64,000 nucleotides of DNA from Leishmania martiniquensis (taxonomy: Eukaryota > Euglenozoa > Kinetoplastea > Trypanosomatida > Trypanosomatidae), in contig NC_090171.1 in the NCBI RefSeq assembly GCF_017916325.1, forward strand, positions 636,501-700,500, read 5' to 3'. Each line of letters opens with the position of its first letter. Position 1 is the first letter of the stretch. Positions 31,269-39,927 of this stretch are shown here, piece after piece. The notes under the pieces were generated by a model. It worked only from the letters and a program-made list of their open reading frames with translations. It did no database searches and was not told the origin of the DNA. The position numbers were made by a program, and so were the translations under genes.

Positions 31269-34200
31269 TGAAGTTTAAAAAGGTGTTTAATGAAGAGGTA
31301 CGGGGTGTGGAGTAAAACGTAAGAGTGATTACACACAGACAAAGAGAAAAAAGGGGGAGGAAGTTGGCCCGAAAATAATAATAAACGGAAGGAAAAAGAA
31401 AAAAGAAACCGAAGGCGGAAGCGAAAGGGAGAGCGAAAGAGAGAGAGAGGGAGATTCCCGTGAACAGAGATATCCTCTGCGTGTGCGGTCGTGCATGTGT
31501 GGGAGAAAATGTGAAAGGGACAAGCGAGCGAATGAGAGGGATGTGGATTCGGTGAAGATGTGGACGCAGCCGGCCAAAGAGATAGCAGGAGGGAGGGAGA
31601 GAGAGGAGGAGAGGATGACAAAAGTAAAACGGCCAACGCATCATCCAGAGGGGGGAGGGGAGGGGGAGGGATAACTGGTGCACGTGCGCACAGTGGTGCT
31701 CACTACACGCTTGCGTACGGGAAGCGCCGCATAGAGTGGAAAAGACAGGTGGGATAGAAACGTCCATCGCCGCACTGCTGTCCACGCAAGAACATACACA
31801 CACACACATACACTCCCTCCGCGTCGCCCTTCAACCCCCATACGGCCACGATTTGCCTTGTGAGGGTGCACTACTCGTAAACGTCCACACTGCAACCCTT
31901 CATGCTGCTGAGTGGTGCCCACCACTGGCGCCTCTCCACATGTAGTCACGGTGCGCGGCCAGCGTTGTGGGAAAGCGGCAAGCGCATCTGAACCTCAGCT
32001 CACTGGCGTCGGCACCCTTAGATCGGCGTGCGAGGTGCACGTTGGATTCGTTGCTCGTTACGCGTACTCTCAAGTCGGTGTTGAGAAGCCATCGCGACAC
32101 ACAAAATCGGCGGACGAGGACATCGCGCATCACGCCAGTCGTGCAGAGGAAATGCTCCTCGTACGTGAGCGTTGCGATGCGGGAAAGAAAGGGCCTGACA
32201 TAGATACGCAGTACCGTGCGGAGCAGAAACGCTTCAAGACAGCCCCAGAGGGGTCTCCTACAAGCAGCAACAGCAGCAGTAACAGTGGAAGGAACATTTA
32301 AAAAAGGATTCGCCGCCACCACGCGGCCCGCTCCGTCAGCTTCACAGGCGCACTACTCAACAAGGTACACCGGCACAGCCAGAGTAACTCGAAGAGGATT
32401 GGCCAGCTTCAAAGACAAGCACCTCATACATCACCCGCACTTCCTCCCCCATCCTCAGGCACACAAGCGCACACACACGCACTTATCCGTTTGGCGGCGC
32501 GCAGAGTCGCTCCGACCATTTTCCTACCTCTGAGTCACCGCCGCAGAGGTGAACACGGGGCGCTGCGACCCTTTCTTGCCTTCTACCCATCCCGGAGTCT
32601 CACCGCCACCTCCGAAAGATGAGTGCGCAGCTTTGCCGCTCGCACACGAGGTCCATTCACATCACACGCTGCCACTGCGCTTACCGCGTCGTGTGCAGCA
32701 CCTTCTTTTTTCGCTTCAAGTCACGTCAGCCGGGAACGACAAATGGGCGTATGACTCGATCTAACGCCTTCGCACAGTGCCATTGTGCCACCGCCATCAC
32801 GGCAACTCGGTGCGGCCACGGCTCCCCACCCACCGTCCTGATGCGGTAAGCCGTACCCGCACACCACAGAAAACCCTAAAGCCAGGCAACCGATCAGCAA
32901 GCCAGCCCGCAGCCTAACGCACTATTCTTCGTCCGTGGGTGCAGCACTTCACACCATCCGCTTCTCGCCGCCTATTCTGCCCTCGAGCGGGGAGGATAAT
33001 CGAAAACAAAAAATAAAACGTCCCGCCATAGCAGCAGCCCACCACGAGTCGATTCTTTCCATGTTCGCCGGAAGGATGACCATCCACCAGCCTTGTCGTC
33101 TCCCCTACCCTCCGCCCACAGTGTGCCTCTTCCACTCCAACGCCCAAACATCCGTGAGAGTTTCACCTTCCACTTGCACAACTTCTTCGAAACAGCGAGA
33201 CGTGCCTGGAGAGTATAAACGGCACGGCATCCCCGCCACCACCCACCCACCCACCACCGCTGCCTGCAACGTCATCCCCGTCGTCTTCGCAGCTGCCGAG
33301 GGCACCGTCACAGTCCACCCCGTGTTTGCTTTCACCCGACAAGTAAGGCCTCCACGGCGTCACTAATACTCTACACGGCGTGGGCGCGTAGACTACCTGT
33401 GCTCCTATCCTCCTCGAGGAAGATGGCTGGGCACGCTGCCCCAGGCGCAGCACGCTTATACCCCTCACAGACTCCCACACCTTTATGGTACGGTATACCT
33501 GACATGTCTGCGTCGCCCGAAAGCATGCACGACAGCACGTTACGTACTGACGGTGGAAAAGAGCACCAGCAGGAGAGCAGCGGCGCACCGGGTGGCCACG
33601 CCACCCACATCGCAACTCCCCCCACTTTCCCCAGTCCATACCTGCAGCACAGCGGAACAGAAAAAAAATGAGCCGAGATACGCCAAGGCGTCTGCAGCAC
33701 ACCTGCTAGGGTGGTGTGCGGGACATTGTTGTTGTGTCAAAGCATGCGTCGAGACGTAAGTGCGCCACGTACGAGGGAAGAGGAAGGTATATGGTGTGTT
33801 GGCAGCAAGACCTGATCATTGATAAACGCGAGACGCCACTCGCGCACAGCACCCGCGCGCGCGGAGACCTACACCGGGCCTGGATGCAAGAGAGCTACGG
33901 CAACAACGAGTGATATGGCGTCCGTAGCACAGGCTAACCTCTTGCCTGCGTTTCACGGAAGACACCAGCATACAGGCTTGCAATTCCACTCGCCATCACT
34001 AGATCACCGGTATCCCGACGGCCCATGGTACTCGTCCAAGGCAGTGTTACGGCTCTCTGTATCTCTCAGCCCATTCCTTCTCCGAGAGGGAAAAAAGAGA
34101 ATGCTGCGCACAGGCAAGATCACAAGCACGGTTAACTCCACTCCAGCACCGTTTCACGCGTCGCGTAGCATATGGAGCCCCCGTTCCCGCAGCACCATGC

Positions 34201-36032
34201 ACGTGGCCGATACCTATGGGGCAGCGGTCACATCCACAAAAGGCGAGCGTTTCACGAGGGGGGAGCCGTTCTCATTTTTTTGCTCGCCCTCTTCAGTTTG
34301 GTTCTTTTTCGTCACCGTATTCATTTCAGCATGTGACCGCTGTCTTATTCGACCTCAAAGATGAAAAACCGCAGGCACAGACACACACACACACAAACAT
34401 GTAAGCACAACCCCGATTCAGCAAAAAGCAAAGCGAAAAAAGCCCTCGTCAATGAGACAAAAGAAACGGTGGTTCATTTGAAAGGGCACAAATAAACGGG
34501 CAAGCCAGACGCCGCTTTGGGGGGGAGGAGGAAGGGCAAAAGGCGAGCTACACAGAAAAAGATGCGGATGATTAGACGCGCGTCTGTGTCTCAGTCTGTA
34601 AAGGTATCTGCGTACCGCCGGAAAAAGAGTTTGTCGCAGCATGTTTTTCTCTCCGTAAAGAGAGGAGAGAGTACCGAAAAAGTGATGCACGGCCACGCAC
34701 ACAAGCATACAGCGGCATGCGATAGCGCTCCTTTTGCTTTCCTTTCCGCTACTTCGTCACCCCCAAAGCGAGGAGCGAGAGACACACGCACGCACACACA
34801 CACACGGCGTGCTTTTCAGCGGCTAAACACAGCTGTGAGCGCCTGCTGCGCGCCACCCTTCCCCTCTCCTTTCCCCAAGTCAGCAGCCCCCATGTGGCTG
34901 ATGCAGCAACGACGCTTGTGTTCTTTTTCTTGTCACCTCTCTTCTTTTGCTTTGCTTCACGAGGCGAATGAGGTGGCTCTTTCTTTTCAGCTTCGTTCTT
35001 TGTTGCCATCATGGTTGTTTGATGCTGTGGTCGCTCTTACACACGTCACATTCTCTCTGGCTCTCGCCACGGAAGAAAGATTTGTGTGTGCGCGTGTGCG
35101 TGTGTGTGTGACCTGCGCTTCTCTTTGTTTCTTTTGGCTTTCTCGTTTTTTGTTTTTCTTTTTCCTGTCCCGGTCGGATATGAGCGAGAGCAAAGAGCAA
35201 ACAAGCAAACCAAAGGTACCAACAAGACAACAAAAAGGAAACGTAAATAAAACGTGCAGAGAGAAAGAGAGGAGGAGGGGGGACGCGACAGACGAATCTC
35301 TGCTTAGTCGCCCACTACAAGTCCTTAGGTGGATCTTGCGCACATGTGTAGATTGATCAGGCGAAGAGGGGGAGGAGGGGATTGACACCACCATATGGCG
35401 AGGGCACCCCGGCAAAAACAGATACAAAGCTAAAAAAAGACGCACACAATCAAACGAAAAAGAAAGAAACAAAGGAAGAAAAAAAACACAAGAAGCCAAG
35501 CCGCTTCTTTAGATTTGTCAGTCTTATTCGCGCGGCGGTTGCGTTGCGTGGTTCTACTTGCCATCAGAGGTTGGTGAGAGAACGGGGGGCGAGGGAGAGG
35601 GTACCGTTCGTCGTCGGCGCTGCAACCCTTTTCCTCTCTCGCCGCGGAGCGAGAGGTGGATAAGGAGGTGTAGCAGCAGAGACCAAATTTCAGAGCGGTA
35701 GGGAGAGGTGGGTGTGGGAAAAGGGTACGAGCAGGCCAAAGAGAACACACAACGAAACGAGCACAGATATAAAGCGCTTCCCTCGTGTATTCATGGAGCT
35801 GAGAGAGAGGTGGTACGCTACATTCTCACGCTTAGCAACGCGATCCCCTTTAGCACCCTCGTTGTCGTGCCCGCTTTCACGCTTCTGCTTTCCCCCACTG
35901 CCTCTTCGTACGCGCAGAGCAGCGTCGCCCCCTTTCACCCGCACACACGTTTCGAGCGACCTTATCGCTTTATGTGGGACGCCCGCTTCCGCTTAGAAAA
36001 TCCGTTTCGTTCACGACTTCAACTCCGTTGCC
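31267..36032. other. 4.8-kb gene-poor stretch, presumed HEXBP 3' UTR plus CCHC gene leader
   Basis: The left 200 bp are the pyrimidine leader of the six-knuckle gene. From about 31830 to 34260 the sequence is complex and of mixed composition, unlike the simple repeats elsewhere, yet has no convincing frame on either strand. From 34400 to 35700 it is again purine- or pyrimidine-rich simple sequence. It lies downstream of HEXBP and may be its 3' UTR, possibly with degenerate retroposons. Confidence 0.5.
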
Positions 36033-36914
36033 CTAGCTGCTGGGGCACTCGCGGCTCAGGTGGCCCGACTCGCCGCACTTGTAGCACGTGCGGTCACCGC
36101 TGTTGCTGCCAGCGCTGGGGCACTCGCGGCTCAGGTGGCCCGACTCGCCGCAGTTGTAGCACGTGCGGCCACCTCCGCCGCTGTACCCGCCCTGGCTGTT
36201 GGGGCACTCGCGGCTGATGTGGCCCGACTTGCCGCACTTGTAGCACGTGCGGTCGCCACCGCCGTTGCTGCCAGCGCTGGGGCACTCGCGGCTGATGTGG
36301 CCCGACTCGCCGCACTTGTAGCACTTGCGGTCACCCGCGCCGCTGTACCCGCCCTGGCTGTTGGGGCACTCGCGGCTGATGTGGCCCGACTCGCCGCACT
36401 TGTAGCACTTGCGGTCACCCGCGCCGCTGTACCCGCCCTGGCTGTTGGGGCACTCGCGGCTGATGTGGCCAGCGTCCCCGCAGTTATAGCAAGCACGATC
36501 GCCACCGTAGCCACCCTGCGCGCCGTTACGGCCGCGCTTCTGACCGTACCCACCGCGGCCTCCGCCCTGGCTGTTGGGGCAGTCGCGGCTCAGGTGACCC
36601 TCCTCACCGCACTTGTAGCACTCGAAGCCCTTGGCTGCACCCGGCTTCGCAGAGTTAGGGCAGTCACGGCTCATATGGCCGGCTTCTCCACAGCGGAAGC
36701 ATGTCATGGCTCCGGCCGCGCCGGACTTTGCCTCGTTCGGGCACTCGCGGCTCACGTGACCGGCTTCGCCACAGCGGTAGCACGTCATACTGCTTTCGTC
36801 ACCCTTGGAGTCAGCCTCGGGGCACTCGCGGGCGTAGTGGCCCTCCTTCCCGCAGCGGCGGCAGCTTGTGCTGCCCTCGGTGCGCGCATGCTTGAAGTCT
36901 TCGGTATCGGACAT
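36033..36914 (-). CDS. HEXBP: HEXBP-like DNA/RNA-binding protein with ten CCHC zinc knuckles
   Basis: The 293-residue protein begins MSDTEDFKHARTEGST and carries ten CX2CGX3HX4C knuckles (first CRRCGKEGHYAREC at about 18-31, last ending four residues before the C-terminus). They are separated by Gly/Ser/Tyr-rich spacers (SQGGYSGAGDRK) and one RGG-like segment (GGGRGGYGQKRGRNG) after knuckle four. Leishmania HEXBP was described as binding a hexamer repeat near the GP63 surface-protease genes and, as I recall, has nine knuckles in 271 residues. This version therefore appears to have one more unit, within an exact 84-bp tandem repeat. The ATG at 36914 has an acceptor 64 nt upstream. The function is inferred from the family. 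Confidence 0.92.
   Translation of the reverse strand: MSDTEDFKHARTEGSTSCRRCGKEGHYARECPEADSKGDESSMTCYRCGEAGHVSRECPNEAKSGAAGAMTCFRCGEAGHMSRDCPNSAKPGAAKGFECYKCGEEGHLSRDCPNSQGGGRGGYGQKRGRNGAQGGYGGDRACYNCGDAGHISRECPNSQGGYSGAGDRKCYKCGESGHISRECPNSQGGYSGAGDRKCYKCGESGHISRECPSAGSNGGGDRTCYKCGKSGHISRECPNSQGGYSGGGGRTCYNCGESGHLSRECPSAGSNSGDRTCYKCGESGHLSRECPSS
36278..36470. repeat. Exact 84-bp tandem repeat inside HEXBP
   Basis: About 2.3 units with no mismatch that I can see (for example CGCACTTGTAGCACTTGCGG at 36311 and again at 36395). Each unit codes for one 28-residue spacer plus knuckle. Perfect identity points to recent expansion or ongoing homogenisation. Confidence 0.85.
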
Positions 36915-38093
36915 GGTTGAACGAGCGGAAGTAGAAGGAAGCGGTGGTTGGGAGGGGGAGGGGACGGCAGTTGAGCGACTCGGACGCAGGAAAGAGAAGA
37001 AGAAAGAGTTTTAACGGAGGAAGGAGGGAAGAGGCGGCCGAAAGTCTGAAGGTAAACTTAGAAAAAAAAAAGATGCGGAAGTTACTGGGCGAGCGTGTGA
37101 GAGTTGAGAGGGCGCGCGGCCATGAGTGTGTGGGGGCGGGGGGTGGAAGAGGACGCCGTGCAGGCGCGCGTGGCACAGGGAGGCGAAAGCGTAAAGGAAG
37201 CAAAATCAGAAGGCCGTATGAAAAAAAGGTGGAGAGGACAGAGTAGCGGATATGATCTTCATCCCTAGGGAAGAGGGTCACATTACAGCTTCGGCTGCCC
37301 GACATCAAGGCAGAAGCGTGTTATGGTGGCCCAGAGGGAGCCTGGGCTCTTGAGAGGCCTATGAGGGAGACAGAAACGGCATGCGGGTGGTGCTAAGGGA
37401 GGAAGAGGCGCATGAGGCGTCGGTATGGGAGCCCTCAGGAAGCCTCGTACGTTTCACTCCCACCCCCACACACACACACCAATCAGTTGCCAAGTCCCTC
37501 TCTTTCAGGTCGGCTTACCTCCTCTCTTGTTTAGGGCAGAGGGGGCGGGCTCGATTTCCACAGTCGCCAACATGCAAGCGCACCCGAAAGCGTGCTAGTC
37601 ACAGCACAGCCGTTCAGTCAAGTAATATATATATATATAGAAGGCCATGGCATACACATACCACCCTCGCCTCTCAACGAGCGCGAACAGCCTACCAGCA
37701 CGCGCACGCGCATTTCCACGCAAGAGGAATGGCAAAGGAAACGCCACAGAAGTGTGCGACGGATAGAAAAAGAGCGCCGCGGCGTCCTCCGATCACCATA
37801 GAGAGAGAGAAAGAGCAAAGGGCCGGCAGACCAGCATTGCCAGAGAAGTGGGGGCCGTAGAGCGAGTCACCCTCCACGGAAAACTGTGTGGGTGTGTGGG
37901 TGGTGAGGGGAAGAGAAGGAAGAGGGGACGCCAACGACAAACAGACGCACACCAAACTCAAGTGGAAACAAACATAGTGTGAGGGCGGGTGCACCTTGGG
38001 ATGGCCCCGATGTGCCCACGCGCTGTCTGTACACAAACAGCAACTCTGTCGCTTCGCCATTCGCCATCCGTCCAGGGGACAATCGGCCGCCCT
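36915..38093. other. Intergenic region between HEXBP and proteasome beta-5
   Basis: 1.2 kb. It holds the HEXBP leader and the beta-5 3' UTR, with a short (TA)n at 37625-37638. No gene is seen. Confidence 0.6.
36979..36980 (-). promoter_or_regulatory. Predicted spliced-leader acceptor AG of HEXBP
   Basis: CTCTTTCTTCTTCTCTTTCC followed by TGCGTCCGAG; the first AG after the tract, leaving a 64-nt 5' UTR with no further AG before the ATG. Confidence 0.55.
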
Positions 38094-39002
38094 CTACTTC
38101 GATGGAAAGTAGCGGTCGTACAGCTTCGTCTGATCATCGCGTGATATTTTGGTCCAGCCCTTCTCGTGCACATGGTATACCGTTACAATGCCGCCAGAGG
38201 CGCCATCACGGTAGGTCGCGTGGAAGATGGAGCGGCGTGCCAGGTCGCATGCCTCCTCAACAGAGAGGTCCTTGCGGTAACCTGAGTCAAGCACGCCGTA
38301 CGCGTAGATGGAGCCGGATCCGACACTGAAGAGGTCCTGCTTCACCCGAGAGCCCTTGTCATCGACGTAGTACAGCGAAGGGCCAAACTGATCCCAGCCA
38401 GCCACCATCGTGCCCATTGAGAGTCCATAGTTGCGGTAGGCGTACGTAATGTTCGCCAAGATTTTGCTTGCTGCCGCGACAGTGATGCGGGTGCCGTTGC
38501 GCAGCTCCCACAGACGGCACTCCATGCCAAGCACGCGCTCCCAGTACTGGCAATCGGCTGCGCCTCCAGCAAGCGTACCAAGCAGGTAGTCGTTGATCTC
38601 TAGAACCTTTAGCACCGTTTGGGACGCGATGTACTGACCCGTCGACGCCCGCGAGTCAACGGCGACAATAATGCCGCCGTCAAAACGGAAGCCGAGGGTC
38701 GTTGTGCCCTTTTTCATGTCGATCTTTGGAATGGCTCGCGGCACTGGGCACGATGCCGTCAGCGTCCAGCATCGGTTCTCGCCATGTAGGTAACGGCGGG
38801 AGTCAAGCGGGTCGAACGTAACGGCATCGCAGGAAGCCGGAGACTCTTCGGTGGTCTGCTGCGGAGCGCGACGGTAAGAGTTCAAGGACAGCGGTTCCTC
38901 CAGCGGGCCCTCATTCATGTTGTGGTATGTGAAGGGACCAACGCGTGGGCAGTCGTCCAACGTGAAGTTGGACGTCATGACAGACTCGAAATTGGCGAAC
39001 AT
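38094..39002 (-). CDS. PSMB5: 20S proteasome beta-5 subunit (chymotrypsin-like), precursor
   Basis: 302 residues from the ATG at 39002; the frame upstream begins only with GTG. Residues 1-99 are a propeptide. The autocleavage site is Gly99-Thr100 (KKGTTTLGF), giving Thr100 as catalytic Thr1. Asp116 (Asp17 of the mature form) and Lys132 (Lys33) are present. [41 protein letters not shown] and SMGTM are beta-5 hallmarks. The subunit cleaves after hydrophobic residues in the proteasome inner ring. The beta4/beta5 pocket of kinetoplastid proteasomes is the target of selective anti-leishmanial inhibitors (established knowledge). The C-terminus is complete and no catalytic residue is missing. Confidence 0.96.
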   Translation of the reverse strand: MFANFESVMTSNFTLDDCPRVGPFTYHNMNEGPLEEPLSLNSYRRAPQQTTEESPASCDAVTFDPLDSRRYLHGENRCWTLTASCPVPRAIPKIDMKKGTTTLGFRFDGGIIVAVDSRASTGQYIASQTVLKVLEINDYLLGTLAGGAADCQYWERVLGMECRLWELRNGTRITVAAASKILANITYAYRNYGLSMGTMVAGWDQFGPSLYYVDDKGSRVKQDLFSVGSGSIYAYGVLDSGYRKDLSVEEACDLARRSIFHATYRDGASGGIVTVYHVHEKGWTKISRDDQTKLYDRYFPSK

Positions 39003-39927
39003 GGCTGCTGCTGAGCGAAGTGGTACGCACACAGGTGTGAAAGTTGAGGCTCAATAACGGTGGAGGCGAACGGGGGTAAAGAGGCACCGACACATCTAAG
39101 GGTGCACGCACGCACGCACAGCTTGAAAGCAGCGTATGTATCGAAGGCTGAGCAGAACGCGTGCTAACGATTTTGAAAATTATCCCTCTTGGATCCTCTT
39201 GTGCCGGTGTTGGTGCTGCTGAAGTGTGCAGTTTGGTCACGTACGGAGGTGTCACACTCAGAACGCCCACAGACACACAGACACACACACACATGCACGT
39301 AAAGGAGGAAAGAGGGGGGTGGAGGGAGAGCACCGAAGAAAGTGGAAGGGGAATGGGGCAGAGCAGAGGAAGTAAAATGACAGCACGTGTGCGCACACAA
39401 CCCGCGATTGCGCCCAAGGGCCATTTTGCATCTGAGCAGGCCCCGCTCTTCCTCATGCGCATTACGCTTCCCGAGGAAAACTTGATAAAAGTACTTCATG
39501 CACAGGTCATGCGAAGAGAGAGAGAGAGAGAGCGGGTCGTCGCCCTCGGCGATACCGACACAGAAACATCAGCGCCCCCTCTACTGATTAGCCTCTTCGC
39601 ATGGTCGCCGCCCGTTGCTTCTGTTGTCTCCGCGAAAGGTTTATTTGGTGCGCTGCGCCGTCAGCGCGGGCACGCTTGAGACCTGGCGCAATGCCGGTTT
39701 GCACAGACTCCGCTAGAGACTCCCTTCCCTTTCTCCTGATGAGGCCGACACGCGTAACCCGTCCTCACAGCTAAGGGAGGGGCACAAGGGCCACACCACA
39801 GAGTCGCGCAACGTGACAGTGCATAGGGGTGACAACGCCGGCGGCGCGCTCAAGAAGCAACGGCAGATCACACCAAAGCTCAAACGAAAACATCTGTGAA
39901 GAGCACCCCCACCAAGCAACACGGGCG
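39003..39927. other. Intergenic region between beta-5 and the pseudouridine-synthase-like gene
   Basis: 0.9 kb with (CA)n around 39276-39292 and (GA)n around 39511-39530. No gene is seen. Acceptor candidates for beta-5 are TTATTGAG and CTTCGCTCAG just before the ATG. Confidence 0.55.

Noticed and set aside
34517..35356. 279-codon plus-strand frame
   Set aside because: On the wrong strand for the cluster and made of repeat-derived Thr/His/Arg and Phe/Leu runs.
36060..36920. 286-codon open frame on the plus strand opposite HEXBP
   Set aside because: It mirrors the HEXBP codon repeats and translates to Ala/Val/Leu-rich repeats. The same happens opposite both UMSBP genes. It is a by-product of codon bias in tandem CCHC units, with no acceptor or independent composition.
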